64,000 nucleotides of DNA, taken from Caballeronia insecticola (GTDB taxonomy: Bacteria > Pseudomonadota > Gammaproteobacteria > Burkholderiales > Burkholderiaceae). Below, piece after piece: positions 1 to 9,417 of this stretch. The notes beneath the pieces are model-generated. The model was not told where the DNA came from, ran no database searches, and worked only from the letters and a program-made list of their open reading frames with translations. Both the position numbers and the translations under genes were made by a program. Each line of letters begins with the position of its first letter. Positions within the stretch are counted from its first letter, which is position 1. Where the stretch lies: assembly GCF_000402035.1 (NCBI RefSeq), contig NC_021289.1, positions 744,001-808,000 of the forward strand. Direction: 5' to 3'.

Positions 1-1015
1 AGCCCTTGATGCCCGTGAAGTTGCCCGCCTTCATCGCCTCACGGTCCTGCCAGAAGCGGTTGTCCGTGTTGCGCAGCGGCCGGTAATACGCATCGAGATC
101 GATGCCCACTTGCTGCCCGAGAAACTTGCGCCACGTCTCCGTTTCGGGCGTCTTGTCGGGATGGCCCCACGCCATGAAATAGAACGCGGTGCTGGTGTCG
201 TCGCACGGCACGTTGATGTTCGCGACGTTATAGAGGTTGTTCGGCGGGATCAGCGCGGTGGCCGGCGCGACGAACACCGTCGAGCGCACGTAGTCGTGCG
301 TGGCCGCGTTCTGAATCGGACGACGCAGCGCGGCGTAACGAAAGCCATACCCCGTGCGATGCACCTGCATGCGCGGCGCTTTATCGGTCGATGGGCGCAG
401 CCAGTTCTTCGACGTCGCTTCCGCCCCGCCGACGCGCGCCGGCACGAAGTCCGACGAATGCAGGCTCGAACTGTGCGCGGAGTCGATCGCGCCTTCGAGA
501 ATCTGCGCCCAGTTGCACGGCAGAATCGCCTTCGCGATGCTCACGCGCGTGTCTTCGGTCGGCGCCCAGGCCGGCGGCACGAACTCGGGAATCGCGTCCT
601 GCGGGCCCATGTAGGCCCACACGAAGCCGCCCCACTCCTTCGTTTCATAAGCCTTGTGCCGGGTCTTCTTCGTCATGTCGCTGCATGACGGCTCCGAAAC
701 CATTTCGATCACGTTGCCTTTCACGTCCATCTTCCAGCCGTGATAGAGACAACGCAGGCCGCAGTCTTCGTTGCGCCCATAGACGAGCGACACGCGACGA
801 TGCGGACAATACTCATCCATCACGCCGACGTTGCCGTCGGTATCGCGGAACACGACGAGATCTTCGCCGAACACGCGCGCCTTGACGGGTGCGCCGTCCG
901 GCTCGCTGACTTCTTCGATGAGGCACACGGGCGTCCAGTGACGCCGCATCAACTGGCCCATCGGGGCATCGCCTTCGATACGACACAGCAACATGTTTTC
1001 TTCATGCGTGAGCAT
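1..1015 (-). CDS. Rieske aromatic-ring dioxygenase oxygenase subunit, phthalate dioxygenase type (3' end outside window)
   Basis: Oxygenase component of a two-part aromatic ring-hydroxylating dioxygenase; the visible 338 codons lack the C-terminus, which lies beyond the window start. The Rieske [2Fe-2S] ligands are present as CPH (C70, H72) and CLYH (C89, H92). A D178-x2-H181-x4-H186 segment fits the mononuclear iron site. The N-terminus closely recalls Burkholderia phthalate dioxygenase, a homo-oligomeric oxygenase without a beta subunit. An AGGAGA ribosome site lies just before the ATG. The reductase gene lies 47 bp upstream on the same strand, so the two form an operon. The exact aromatic substrate cannot be read from the sequence. 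Confidence 0.88.
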   Translation of the reverse strand, partial: MLTHEENMLLCRIEGDAPMGQLMRRHWTPVCLIEEVSEPDGAPVKARVFGEDLVVFRDTDGNVGVMDEYCPHRRVSLVYGRNEDCGLRCLYHGWKMDVKGNVIEMVSEPSCSDMTKKTRHKAYETKEWGGFVWAYMGPQDAIPEFVPPAWAPTEDTRVSIAKAILPCNWAQILEGAIDSAHSSSLHSSDFVPARVGGAEATSKNWLRPSTDKAPRMQVHRTGYGFRYAALRRPIQNAATHDYVRSTVFVAPATALIPPNNLYNVANINVPCDDTSTAFYFMAWGHPDKTPETETWRKFLGQQVGIDLDAYYRPLRNTDNRFWQDREAMKAGNFTGIKG

Positions 1016-1062
1016 TTTCGCTTCTCCTGACCAACGTATTCAACGGGGACACATTCACTTCG

Positions 1063-2061
1063 TTAGAGATCCAGCACGAGTTCTTCGCTCTTCGCACGCG
1101 ACACGCAGATCATGATGTGGCCGGCCTTTTCGTCCTCGCCCAGCACCATGTCGCGATGGTCGGCTTCGCCCGCGCACAAGGTCGTGCGGCACGATCCGCA
1201 CGTGCCGCTCTCGCACGAACTCGGCGCACGGATGCCGTTGTCGCGCAAGATTTCAAGGATCGAGCGGTCCTTCGGAATCTCGAAGGACCGGTCCGAACGC
1301 GCGAGCTTCACGCTGAACGGCACGTTCTCCGCCGCGCGCGACTGATCCACGCCGAAGCTCTCGAAATGCACGCTGCCGGTCGGCCAGTGGCCGGTCATGT
1401 CGCGCACGCCGTCCATCAGCGCACGGGGGCCGCAGCAATACACATGCGTGCCGCTGCCGGGCTTTTCGAAGACGGGCCAGAAGTCGAACGCGCGGGCAAG
1501 ATCGCCGTGATCGTGATGAATCACCACATGCGGCTTCCATTCCGCGCCCGACAGTTCGTCGAGGAACGCTGTCGTTTCGGGGCTGCGCGCGAGGTAATAG
1601 AGCTTGAAGCGCGGACCGCCGATGGCCTTGAGATGACGCATCATCGACAGAATCGGTGTAATGCCGATGCCGCCCGCGACGAACACGAAACTGCGCGCGC
1701 GTTCGCTCAATTCGAATTCGTTGCGCGGCGCGGAGACTTCGATGCGATCGCCCTCGTTCACCTGATCCGTCATGCTGACCGAGCCGCCGCGGCCCGCTGC
1801 ATCGCGCTTCACGGCAATCACGTAGCGGTCGGTTTCGTCGGGGTCGTTGCAGAGCGAATAGTTGCGATTCGTGCCGCTCGGCACGCGCAGCGTCAGATGC
1901 GCGCCCGCACTGAAGGGTTCGAGCGCGCCGCCTTCGGGATCGCGCAGCTCGAAGCTCACGATGCCCTCCGCGACCTGTTCCTTCTTCGTCACCACGAGGG
2001 TCCTGAAAGACAGTTCGTTGCTCGTTGCTTCGTTCGTTGCTTCGCTCAGTTCCCTGCTCAT
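1063..2061 (-). CDS. Phthalate dioxygenase reductase-like FMN/[2Fe-2S] oxidoreductase
   Basis: Electron-transfer partner of the downstream Rieske oxygenase: it passes electrons from NADH through FMN to a C-terminal plant-type [2Fe-2S] cluster. Visible features are the flavin motif RNYSL (66-70), the nucleotide-binding GGIGITP (130-136), CCGP (209-212) and cluster cysteines C283, C288, C291 and C319. Domain order FMN-NADH-ferredoxin and the C-terminal sequence match phthalate dioxygenase reductase (class IA) from memory. The ATG used here follows AGGAG by about 11 nt; an upstream ATG would add 15 residues without a good ribosome site. The promoter contains a 14-bp palindrome, probably bound by the MarR-type regulator further along. 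Confidence 0.9.
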   Translation of the reverse strand: MSRELSEATNEATSNELSFRTLVVTKKEQVAEGIVSFELRDPEGGALEPFSAGAHLTLRVPSGTNRNYSLCNDPDETDRYVIAVKRDAAGRGGSVSMTDQVNEGDRIEVSAPRNEFELSERARSFVFVAGGIGITPILSMMRHLKAIGGPRFKLYYLARSPETTAFLDELSGAEWKPHVVIHHDHGDLARAFDFWPVFEKPGSGTHVYCCGPRALMDGVRDMTGHWPTGSVHFESFGVDQSRAAENVPFSVKLARSDRSFEIPKDRSILEILRDNGIRAPSSCESGTCGSCRTTLCAGEADHRDMVLGEDEKAGHIMICVSRAKSEELVLDL

Positions 2062-2130
2062 TTCCCTGCTCTCCTGCTTCGTTCGCCGTGTGCATGACGT
2101 CTTCATCGCGACGTCACTCTATGCGTTTAT

Positions 2131-2144
2131 ATTAGATATCTAAT
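2131..2144. promoter_or_regulatory. Perfect 14-bp palindromic operator candidate in the reductase promoter
   Basis: The sequence ATTAGATATCTAAT is a perfect dyad 70 bp upstream of the reductase start. On the minus strand it sits immediately before a TATAAA -10-like hexamer, so a bound protein would block RNA polymerase. A 12-of-14 match occurs in the promoter region between the MFS and MarR-type genes. The size and symmetry fit MarR-family operators; the assignment to the neighbouring regulator is inference. Confidence 0.7.
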
Positions 2145-2195
2145 CATTTTGAAGCAAGCGGGTTTTCCCTGAAATGCGTCGTCGCGACATCAAGT

Positions 2196-2218
2196 AAAAA
2201 CGGCGCCCGAAGGCGCCG
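2196..2218 (-). terminator. Rho-independent terminator after the MFS gene
   Basis: Read on the minus strand, a 7-bp perfect GC stem (CGGCGCC paired with GGCGCCG) closes a four-base TTCG loop and is followed at once by TTTTT. It lies 22 bp after the MFS stop codon and separates that gene from the reductase-oxygenase operon, which therefore needs its own promoter. Confidence 0.85.
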
Positions 2219-2240
2219 CCGATGCTGCGAGAAGCGTTTG

Positions 2241-3593
2241 TTACGCACGCTTTTCCGCGTGTTCGCGCAGCGTGTTCGCCGGCACGCCGAGCAACACCGC
2301 AAGCCCGCCGAGCAACACGATCGCGGCGATGGCCGATAGCCCGATCGCGAGACTGCCTGTCATCGTCTTGATCCAGCCGAGCGCGATCGGTCCGCAGAAC
2401 GCGCCGACCTGACCCAGACAACTGATCGCGCCGATGCCGGCCGCGGCGGCTTCGTCGGTGAGATAGGCAGGCGGAATCGACCAGATGATCGCGGCCGCGC
2501 CGAAGTAGGAAATGGAAATCATGCCGAGGCAGACGATCGCCGCCGCCGTGTTGCCCGACACCATCGGCAACAGGAAGCCGCCCAGCGCGCCCACGGCCGT
2601 GCACGCGAAGAAGTGCCAGCGCCGTTCGAGCGTTACGTCGGAACTGCGGGCCACCGCGAACATGCCGAGCGCGCCGATGATGTACGGCAACGCCGACAAG
2701 AGGCCCACGTTCAGCACATCGGCCACGCCCGCTTGCCGGATGATGGTCGGCGTCCAGTAGTTGAGGATCGTGCCGCACAGCGGTACCGTGCCCCAGCCCG
2801 CCGCGAGGATATACACGCGCGGGTCCTTGAGCGCCGCCAGCAACTGGCCGCCCGTGTGCTTCGCGGGCGCTTTTTCGGCGCGGTCGGCGGCGAGCGCATC
2901 GAGGATGATCTTCTTTTGCTCGGCGTCGAGCCAGCGCGCGTCCTGCGGCCGGTCGACCAGATAGAAGAACGCGACGATGCCCATCACGAGCGCCGGCAGG
3001 CCTTCGAGAAAGAACAGCCATTGCCAGTTCTTGTAGCCGAGCACATCGACGAAATTGTGCAGAATCCAGCCCGACAACGGCCCGCCGATAATCCCCGCCG
3101 CCGCGATCGCCAGCAGAAAGCGCGACGTGATGCGCGCACGCCGCGCGCCCGGATACCAGTACGTCAGATACAGGATGATGCCCGGCCAGAAACCGGCCTC
3201 GGCCGCGCCGAGCAGAATGCGCGCGATATAGAACTGCGCGGGCGTGGTCATGAAGGCCATCGCGGTGGAGATGCCGCCCCACAAAATCATGATGCGCGAG
3301 ATGGTCAGCCGCGCGCCGATCTTCTTGAGCCACAACGTGCTCGGCACTTCGAGCGAAATGTAGCCGATGAAGAACAGGCTCACGCCAAGTCCGTAGGCGG
3401 CATCGGAGAGACCGAGATCCTGCTTCAGATGCAGTTGCGCGAAGCTCACGTTCACGCGGTCGAGGTAATTCAGCACCCAGCAGACGAAAATGAACGACAT
3501 CAGCCGCCAGGTGACTTTGTGATACGTCGATTCAATGCGAGCCGCCGCCGCATCCGACTCCGACATAAATTCCGTGACTGTGGATTTGGCCAC
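2241..3593 (-). CDS. MFS transporter, anion:cation symporter (ACS) family
   Basis: Twelve-helix major facilitator of the ACS family, which imports organic anions such as phthalate, 4-hydroxyphenylacetate or hexuronates with protons. Signs are a long hydrophobic sequence, the NYLDR motif in helix 1, and the usual length (450 aa). The GTG start is chosen because GGAG lies 7 nt before it; reading further upstream runs into sequence without a ribosome site. It sits beside the phthalate-dioxygenase-type genes and the MarR-type regulator, so uptake of the dioxygenase substrate is likely. The shared dyad in its promoter supports co-regulation. Confidence 0.85.
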   Translation of the reverse strand: MAKSTVTEFMSESDAAAARIESTYHKVTWRLMSFIFVCWVLNYLDRVNVSFAQLHLKQDLGLSDAAYGLGVSLFFIGYISLEVPSTLWLKKIGARLTISRIMILWGGISTAMAFMTTPAQFYIARILLGAAEAGFWPGIILYLTYWYPGARRARITSRFLLAIAAAGIIGGPLSGWILHNFVDVLGYKNWQWLFFLEGLPALVMGIVAFFYLVDRPQDARWLDAEQKKIILDALAADRAEKAPAKHTGGQLLAALKDPRVYILAAGWGTVPLCGTILNYWTPTIIRQAGVADVLNVGLLSALPYIIGALGMFAVARSSDVTLERRWHFFACTAVGALGGFLLPMVSGNTAAAIVCLGMISISYFGAAAIIWSIPPAYLTDEAAAAGIGAISCLGQVGAFCGPIALGWIKTMTGSLAIGLSAIAAIVLLGGLAVLLGVPANTLREHAEKRA

Positions 3594-3678
3594 CAAACAT
3601 CTCCGTTGCGCTTCTCTGATGAGGACGAGACGCCGGATCGCACGACGCTCGTCGCACGCTCCGGCCACTCAGGTTTTT

Positions 3679-3698
3679 ATTCGATATCTAACTATAAT
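3679..3698. promoter_or_regulatory. Second operator copy and -10 box in the MFS/MarR divergent promoter
   Basis: ATTCGATATCTAAC at 3679-3692 matches the 14-bp dyad upstream of the reductase at 12 of 14 positions, centred on GATATC. A consensus TATAAT follows at 3693-3698 on the plus strand, reading toward the MarR-type gene. The placement between MFS (minus) and regulator (plus) suggests one site controlling both directions, including autoregulation. Confidence 0.6.
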
Positions 3699-3830
3699 GG
3701 TAGGGAGAGGCTGGCTCGGGAACAAGTTCGGGTTTGCCCGGAGAAAGCTTCGGCGCGCAGGCACGGCATGGCAGCGGGGCCACCGGCTATCATGTCAATG
3801 AAACATGAATCGCTTTGGGACAACACCGCC

Positions 3831-4418
3831 ATGACACGAAAAGAGAAGCTGGAAGGCGCGCCGCGCGAGACCGCGGAGATGCTGCGCCATTGGCATGAAT
3901 CCCTGCCGAACGACCGGCTCGCGCACCTTGTCAAAGACGCGACGCGTTCGATGGTGCGCGCCTTGCAGATGCGCCTCGCGGAACATTCGGTGTCGTTCGG
4001 GCACTGGACGTTTCTGCGCATCCTGTGGGAAACCGACGGTCTCACGCAACGCGAACTCAGCGAACAGGCGGGCGTGATGGCGCCCACGACTTTCGCCGCC
4101 GTCACCGCCATGGAAAAGCTCGGCCTCGTCGAGCGTCAGCAGCGGCCCGAAAACAAGAAGAACACGCATGTGTATCTCACCGCCGAAGGCCGCGCGCTCA
4201 AGCGCAAGCTCGTGCCGCTCGCGGAGGAAGTCAACGAAATCAGCGTGACGGGACTGAGCGAGCGCGATATCAAGACCGCGCGCAAGGTGCTGCTCGCGAT
4301 CATCGAAAACCTCGCCGAAGACGAAGCCGGTTCCACGAATCCGATGCGGCGCGTGCCATCGACGCGTGAACTCGGAAGGATCATCGCCGAACGCGGCGAA
4401 ACGCTCGAAGACGTCTGA
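3831..4418 (+). CDS. MarR-family transcriptional regulator
   Basis: Winged-helix regulator of the MarR family, probably the repressor of the adjacent dioxygenase and MFS genes and released by the aromatic substrate or a metabolite. The recognition region covers TQRELSEQAGVMAPTTFAAVTAMEKLGLVER, described here as roughly residues 75-105, followed by the wing. The protein has a C-terminal extension beyond the usual MarR fold (195 aa). The start is uncertain: in-frame ATGs at 3768, 3792 and 3798 would lengthen it, and none has a strong ribosome site. It is divergent from the MFS gene across a region holding one operator copy. Confidence 0.85.
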   Translation: MTRKEKLEGAPRETAEMLRHWHESLPNDRLAHLVKDATRSMVRALQMRLAEHSVSFGHWTFLRILWETDGLTQRELSEQAGVMAPTTFAAVTAMEKLGLVERQQRPENKKNTHVYLTAEGRALKRKLVPLAEEVNEISVTGLSERDIKTARKVLLAIIENLAEDEAGSTNPMRRVPSTRELGRIIAERGETLEDV

Positions 4419-4566
4419 GTCCGCAAGAGCACGAGCACAAGCACGCACGCGAGCGTAATCAGCAGGGTTTCCCGCAATCCGTCACACTGGTGCACGAGCG
4501 CCGTGCGCCGTCTGCACACACGCAGCGGCGGCGGCATGGGACAACCTTCGATACGCAGCGGGCGGC

Positions 4567-5637
4567 ATGGACAAACGAGCACTCATCATCGGCGCGACGG
4601 GCATCGTCGGGCGCAATCTCGCCGAGCAACTTCAAACGCACGGCGGCTGGTCGATCGCGGGATTGTCGCGCGGCCGCACGCCCGCCCCGCACGGCGTCGA
4701 GTCGATAACGGCCGATCTCGCGTCGGCATCATCGGTCACGCAGGCGCTGCAGGGCCGAGAATTCAGCCACGTATTCTTCACCGCGTGGTCGCGCCAGGCG
4801 ACGGAAGCCGAGAACATTCGCGTCAATGGCGCGATGGTCGCGAATGTGCTGGCGGCGCTCGGTCCGTCCGGCGCGCTCTCGCATGTGGCGCTGGTGACGG
4901 GTCTGAAGCATTATCTCGGCCCGTTCGAGGCCTACGCAAAAGGCAGCGTTCCCGTGACGCCGTTTCGCGAAGAGCAAGGCCGGCAACCTGTCGACAATTT
5001 CTATTACGAGCAGGAAGACCGCCTGTTCGATGCCGCCCGCCAGTACGGCTTCGGCTGGAGCGTGCATCGGCCGCATACGATCATCGGATTTGCGGTCGGC
5101 AACGCGATGAACATGGGCGTCACGCTGGCCGTCTACGCCACGCTCTGCAAGGCGAGCGGCGAACCGTTCGTGTTTCCCGGCTCGGCGGCGCAGTGGAACG
5201 GCCTCACGGACATGACGGACGCGCGCCTGCTCGCGCGCCATCTCGAATGGGCGGCGAGTTCGCCCGAAGCGCGCGATGAGGCGTTCAATGTCGTCAACGG
5301 CGACGTGTTTCGCTGGAAATGGATGTGGGAGCGCATCGCGGAATATTTCGGCATCGAGCCTGCGTCTTTCGACGGGCAGACCCGGCCGCTCGAAAACCGC
5401 ATGCAGCACGCGAGTCATGCGTGGGCCGAGATCGCGGCGCGTCACTCGCTCGCCGAGCATGACATCGACAAACTGGTTTCGTGGTGGCACACGGACGCCG
5501 ATCTCGGCCGCCCGATGGAAGTGCTGACGGACATGTCGAAGAGCCGCAAGGCCGGCTTTCTCGATTATCAAAGCACGCCCGATTCTTTCTTCGACTTGTT
5601 CGAGCGCCTGAAGCGCGAGCGGATCATTCCCGCCTGA
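4567..5637 (+). CDS. PRISE-type short-chain dehydrogenase/reductase
   Basis: NADPH-dependent reductase of the extended SDR class. The N-terminal GATGIVGRNL (about 9-18) is the nucleotide-binding loop. The NFYYEQED segment (about 144-151) replaces the usual YxxxK and is the fingerprint of the PRISE group (progesterone 5-beta-reductase/iridoid synthase-like enzymes that reduce activated C=C bonds of enones). Length 356 aa is normal for that group. Bacterial members are common in Burkholderiaceae, and their natural substrates are mostly unknown. It is 148 bp downstream of the MarR-type gene on the same strand and could be co-regulated, though no direct link is visible. Confidence 0.82.
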   Translation: MDKRALIIGATGIVGRNLAEQLQTHGGWSIAGLSRGRTPAPHGVESITADLASASSVTQALQGREFSHVFFTAWSRQATEAENIRVNGAMVANVLAALGPSGALSHVALVTGLKHYLGPFEAYAKGSVPVTPFREEQGRQPVDNFYYEQEDRLFDAARQYGFGWSVHRPHTIIGFAVGNAMNMGVTLAVYATLCKASGEPFVFPGSAAQWNGLTDMTDARLLARHLEWAASSPEARDEAFNVVNGDVFRWKWMWERIAEYFGIEPASFDGQTRPLENRMQHASHAWAEIAARHSLAEHDIDKLVSWWHTDADLGRPMEVLTDMSKSRKAGFLDYQSTPDSFFDLFERLKRERIIPA

Positions 5638-5651
5638 AGGCTTCGCTCACG

Positions 5652-6053
5652 CTATCCGAAGACACGCGCCCACGCGTTGCGCAGGCGGCGAGCGCGGTCT
5701 TCGAACAGATACGATCCGGCGAGCGTCAGAAGACCCGAGACCACGCCCGTCACGATATGCTCGATGGATGCGACCTCGTAATGGCTCGCGTGCGCGTAGG
5801 AATCGCCGACAATGGTCAGCAGCCCGACGATCGTCGCGTTGCCGAAGCGATTCTTGAAGAGCTTTCTCGCCGGCGTGAAGGTCAGCAGCACGGCCAGCAC
5901 ACCCGTGAGCAAACCGGTCTTGAACGCCGTGACCCAGTGCGCGAAACTCAGGAGGTTGCTCCAGCTACCCGGCATGCAGGTCATGCATGCGCTGGTCGGC
6001 TGCCAGAAACGTTGGATGAACAGCCTGACGCGGTGTTTCCACTCGTCCGACAT
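5652..6053 (-). CDS. Small conserved-looking membrane protein, unknown function
   Basis: A 133-residue protein with probably two or three membrane helices (one around TGLLTGVLAVLLTF, another around IVTGVVSGLLTLAGSYLF) and a basic C-terminus. The N-terminal part has a CMTCMPG motif with two cysteines. No family is recognised with confidence. It is convergent with the PRISE-type gene (14 bp apart) and divergent from the LysR gene that follows. Coding is supported by membrane-protein composition and a codon pattern like its neighbours; function is unknown. Confidence 0.6.
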   Translation of the reverse strand: MSDEWKHRVRLFIQRFWQPTSACMTCMPGSWSNLLSFAHWVTAFKTGLLTGVLAVLLTFTPARKLFKNRFGNATIVGLLTIVGDSYAHASHYEVASIEHIVTGVVSGLLTLAGSYLFEDRARRLRNAWARVFG

Positions 6054-6193
6054 GATCGGTGCCGCCGCATAAAGTGAGACTTCAATAGTACACCGCCTGC
6101 AACGCGCCGCCGTCTTGGGAAGACCAGCGAGACGCGCGAATCGGGCGATGGCAATATACGATCACCCACGCCGCCCTGCCGTCACCCGCACTC

Positions 6194-7114
6194 ATGCCCC
6201 AGCGCCTCCCGCCCCTCAACGCCCTTCGTCTCTTCGAAGCCGCCGCGCGCCATCGCAGTTTCAAGCTCGCCGCCGCCGAGCTGAACGTGACGCCCGGCGC
6301 CGTGAGCCACGGCATCGGCGCGCTGGAGGACATGCTCGGCGTCGAGCTGTTCGTGCGCGAGCCGCGCGGGCTGTCGCTCAGTGCGGCCGGCGAGCACTAT
6401 CTGCCGTATATCGCGGAGGCCTTTTCTCTCATCGCCATCGGCACGCAGACGCTGCCCGGCAAACGCAGGCGCCACTCGATCTCCATCACGTGCGCGCCGA
6501 CGCTCGCCGCGCGCTGGCTCGTTCCACGCCTCACCGATTTCCGCGCCCGCTGGCCGCATATCGACGTGAGCGTCGATACTTCGCACCGGCAGAAGGGCTT
6601 TCCCGTCGACGGCTTCGATTTCGGCCTGCGCCTGAGCCGCGGCCCGGTCGATGGCGCGGCGTGGCAACGGCTCTTCGGCGAGCGGCTCGTGCCCTTGTGC
6701 AGCCCCGCCTATCTCGCGACGATTGCAGGCAGCGGCACCGCGCCGGATCTGACGCGCGCGACGCTGATCCACGTCGATACCGCGAGCCAGGACTGGCAAG
6801 CGTGGATGGACGGCGCGGGCATCGACGGACTCGATCTCCACGGCGGTCTGCGCTTCGACACCGTGCAACTCGCGTTCGAGGCCGCCGCGGCCGGGCTCGG
6901 CGTCGTGATCGGGCGGCGGCCGCTCGTCGATCGCGAGCTGGCGGCGGGCATGCTCGTCGAGGCGAGCGCGATCAATGTCGAAACGCAAACTGCCTACTGG
7001 CTGTGCGAAGCGCCGCAAGCGGGCGGCCGCGCCGATCTCGTCGCGTTCCGCAACTGGCTCGTCGCGCAGGCGGCGGAGTTCGCCGCGAGCGAAACGCCGC
7101 GTCCGCACGATTGA
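6194..7114 (+). CDS. LysR-family transcriptional regulator, GcvA-like
   Basis: Standard 306-residue LysR regulator: N-terminal winged helix (about residues 5-65, with FEAAARHRSFKLAAAELNVT opening the helix-turn-helix) and a C-terminal ligand-binding domain. The opening LPPLNALRLFEAAARH is typical of the GcvA/AmpR-like branch. It precedes an MFS gene on the same strand by 85 bp and may regulate it, but LysR genes are more often divergent from their targets and the upstream membrane protein gene is divergent, so either is possible. Confidence 0.9.
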   Translation: MPQRLPPLNALRLFEAAARHRSFKLAAAELNVTPGAVSHGIGALEDMLGVELFVREPRGLSLSAAGEHYLPYIAEAFSLIAIGTQTLPGKRRRHSISITCAPTLAARWLVPRLTDFRARWPHIDVSVDTSHRQKGFPVDGFDFGLRLSRGPVDGAAWQRLFGERLVPLCSPAYLATIAGSGTAPDLTRATLIHVDTASQDWQAWMDGAGIDGLDLHGGLRFDTVQLAFEAAAAGLGVVIGRRPLVDRELAAGMLVEASAINVETQTAYWLCEAPQAGGRADLVAFRNWLVAQAAEFAASETPRPHD

Positions 7115-7199
7115 ACTGGGCTCAACCGCCCGCGAAAACTTTTCGTTTGTCAGCACGGCCGTTCGCCTGCGACGATGCGCGCAAGGAGGAATGTCATTC

Positions 7200-8462
7200 A
7201 TGTCATCCCTGTCACTCGCGAACAACAAGAACCGCACGGCGACCTGGGCGCTCATCGGCGCGGCGGCGCTGATCTTGAGCGCGGCCATGGGCGTGCGTCA
7301 GACCTTCGGCCTTTTCATCGGACCGTTTTCGTTCGACCGCGGCTTGCCCGTCACGCTGATCGCCTTCGCCATCGCACTGCACAATCTCGTCTGGGGATTC
7401 GCGCAGCCGTTCGCGGGCGCCGCCGCCGACCGTTACGGCGCGGCGCCCGTTGTCGCGACCGGCGCGGCGACGTTTGCGGCCGGACTCGCGCTCGCCGCCG
7501 CCGCGACGTCCGGCTGGATGCTCGTGCTCGGCCTCGGCCTGCTGGTGGGCATCGGCATCAGTTGCACGAGCTTCGGCGTGGTGCTCGCAACCGTCGGGCG
7601 CGTTGCGTCGCCGCAAACGCGCAGTGTCGCGATGGGACTCGCAAGCGCAGGCGGCTCGCTCGGACAAGTGCTGATGGTGCCGTTCGCGCAGGAGTTGCGC
7701 GTGCATGCGGGCGTGGCTGCGTCGCTCTACGGTCTCGCGTTCGTGCTGCTGCTCGCCGCGCCGCTCGGCATCGTGCTGGATCGGGCGAGCCGCCAACGCA
7801 CGCACGCGCCCGCAGACGGCACGCACGAGGAGCACGCGCAACCGGCTTCGATGCCGCTGCGCGAGACGCTCGCCTACGCCACGCGGCATCGCGGCTATCG
7901 GCTGCTGACGCTCGGCTTCTTCACGTGCGGATTTCAGCTCGCGTTCATCGCGACGCATCTGCCCGGCTATCTGATGCTGTGCCACATGCCGGTCGGGCTC
8001 GGCGCCACGGCGCTTGCGCTGATCGGCTTGTTCAACATGATCGGCAGTTGGGGATGCGGCTGGCTCGGCGGACGTCTGCGGCAACATCATGTGCTCGCGT
8101 GGCTCTATCTGATTCGCGGCGGCGCGATCGCGCTCTTCGTGCTGCTGCCGACGACGACCGTCTCCGTCGTCGCTTTCGCCGCCGTGATGGGACTGACGTG
8201 GCTCGGCACCGTGCCGCTCACGAACGGGCTCATCGCGAAAGTCTTCGGCACGCGCCATCTCGGCACGCTGTTCGGCGTGGTGTTTCTCAGTCACCAGCTG
8301 GGATCGTTTCTGGGCGCGTGGCTCGGCGGCTATGTGTTCGACACGACCGGTTCCTACTCGCTGATCTGGGGCGCCACGGCCATCGCGGGGCTGGTGGCCG
8401 CGCTGCTGCACTTTCCGATCGACGACCGGCCCGTCACCGAAGCATCGCTCGTCAGCGCGTGA
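7200..8462 (+). CDS. MFS transporter, unknown substrate
   Basis: A 420-residue major facilitator with twelve predicted helices; motif-A-like AGAAADRYGAAPV follows helix 2. The start is fixed by AAGGAGGA, which directly abuts an in-frame ATG at 7191 (too close) but is 9 nt from the ATG chosen here. It follows the LysR gene on the same strand and is probably a metabolite or drug carrier. The last 11 bp overlap the end of the converging penicillin-binding protein gene. Confidence 0.85.
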   Translation: MSSLSLANNKNRTATWALIGAAALILSAAMGVRQTFGLFIGPFSFDRGLPVTLIAFAIALHNLVWGFAQPFAGAAADRYGAAPVVATGAATFAAGLALAAAATSGWMLVLGLGLLVGIGISCTSFGVVLATVGRVASPQTRSVAMGLASAGGSLGQVLMVPFAQELRVHAGVAASLYGLAFVLLLAAPLGIVLDRASRQRTHAPADGTHEEHAQPASMPLRETLAYATRHRGYRLLTLGFFTCGFQLAFIATHLPGYLMLCHMPVGLGATALALIGLFNMIGSWGCGWLGGRLRQHHVLAWLYLIRGGAIALFVLLPTTTVSVVAFAAVMGLTWLGTVPLTNGLIAKVFGTRHLGTLFGVVFLSHQLGSFLGAWLGGYVFDTTGSYSLIWGATAIAGLVAALLHFPIDDRPVTEASLVSA

Positions 8463-9300
8463 GGCCGGGAGAACGCTTCATCAAACGCTTCATCAGCCAG
8501 CCTCGCAGATTCACCGCGTCCTGAACATGCGCCTGCGCACCCGGCGCACCGAGAATGACGAAGACCGTCTGACGCCCATGCACCGGCGCGATCACGATCA
8601 GGCAATGTCCCGCCTCGTTGGTGAAGCCCGTCTTTTGCAAACCGACCTGCCATGACGCGCGATACACCAGCGGATCGGTGTTGCGATACATCAACGGGCC
8701 GTCGCCGCCGAGCACGAGTTTGTGATGCGAGGTTGCGTAGTCGCGGATGGCCGGATAGCGATACGCCGCGCGCGCGAGCCGCGTGAGATCGCGCGCCGTC
8801 GAAACGTTGTGCGGCGAGAGCCCGGTCGGATCGACGAAATGGCTGCGCTGCATGTGCAGACGCTTCGCGGTGCGGTTCATCGCGCGCACGAAGCCCGCGC
8901 GGCCGCCCGGATAATCGCGGCTCAACGCGAACGCCGCGCGATTCTCCGACGACATCAGCGCGATATGCAGCATCGTCCGGCGCAACAGCAGCGAGCCGAC
9001 GGGCAGCCGTGAACGCGACCATTTCAGGCGATCGACATCGGCGTCGGTGATGCGCGCCGGTCGCAGCAGCGAGCGCTTCGAGTCGAGCACGACCATCGCG
9101 GTGAGCAGCTTCGTGAGCGATGCAATCGGCACGCGCGCATCGGCGTGTTTCGCGTACAGCGTGCGTCCCGTTGCGAGATCGACGGCGAGCGCCGCGCGCG
9201 CCTGCAAGACCGGCTTGGCGATCACGCGCTTCGCATGCGCGACAAGCGGCACGAGACTCGCGAACAGAAGGATGAGGATCAGCAGATGGAATCGAAGCAT
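8452..9300 (-). CDS. pbpG: D-alanyl-D-alanine endopeptidase, penicillin-binding protein 7 type
   Basis: Low-molecular-weight serine peptidase of family S11 that cuts D-Ala-meso-diaminopimelate cross-links in periplasmic peptidoglycan. All three active-site motifs are present: S61-L-T-K64, S118-E-N120 and K223-T-G225. A signal peptide covers about residues 1-23 (a leucine-rich core ending AHA). The length of 282 aa is close to E. coli PbpG and shorter than DacA/DacC carboxypeptidases, which carry an extra C-terminal domain. Its 3' end overlaps the converging MFS gene by 11 bp. Confidence 0.88.
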   Translation of the reverse strand: MLRFHLLILILLFASLVPLVAHAKRVIAKPVLQARAALAVDLATGRTLYAKHADARVPIASLTKLLTAMVVLDSKRSLLRPARITDADVDRLKWSRSRLPVGSLLLRRTMLHIALMSSENRAAFALSRDYPGGRAGFVRAMNRTAKRLHMQRSHFVDPTGLSPHNVSTARDLTRLARAAYRYPAIRDYATSHHKLVLGGDGPLMYRNTDPLVYRASWQVGLQKTGFTNEAGHCLIVIAPVHGRQTVFVILGAPGAQAHVQDAVNLRGWLMKRLMKRSPGLTR

Positions 9301-9417
9301 GACGCGTTCAGCGACGCGTCATGCGCGATCGAACAAACGATAGCGACGGCATGGCAAAAGCAGGCTGGCGAACGAGTCCGCTACCGTAGGACGTCAGACT
9401 TAAGCGAAACTTAAAAT

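Noticed and set aside
2613..3791. Long plus-strand open frame continuing upstream of the MarR-type gene.
   Set aside because: It is the antisense of the MFS gene; its residues are Arg/Ala/Asp-rich, as expected for a shadow frame in GC-rich DNA, and no ribosome site is present.
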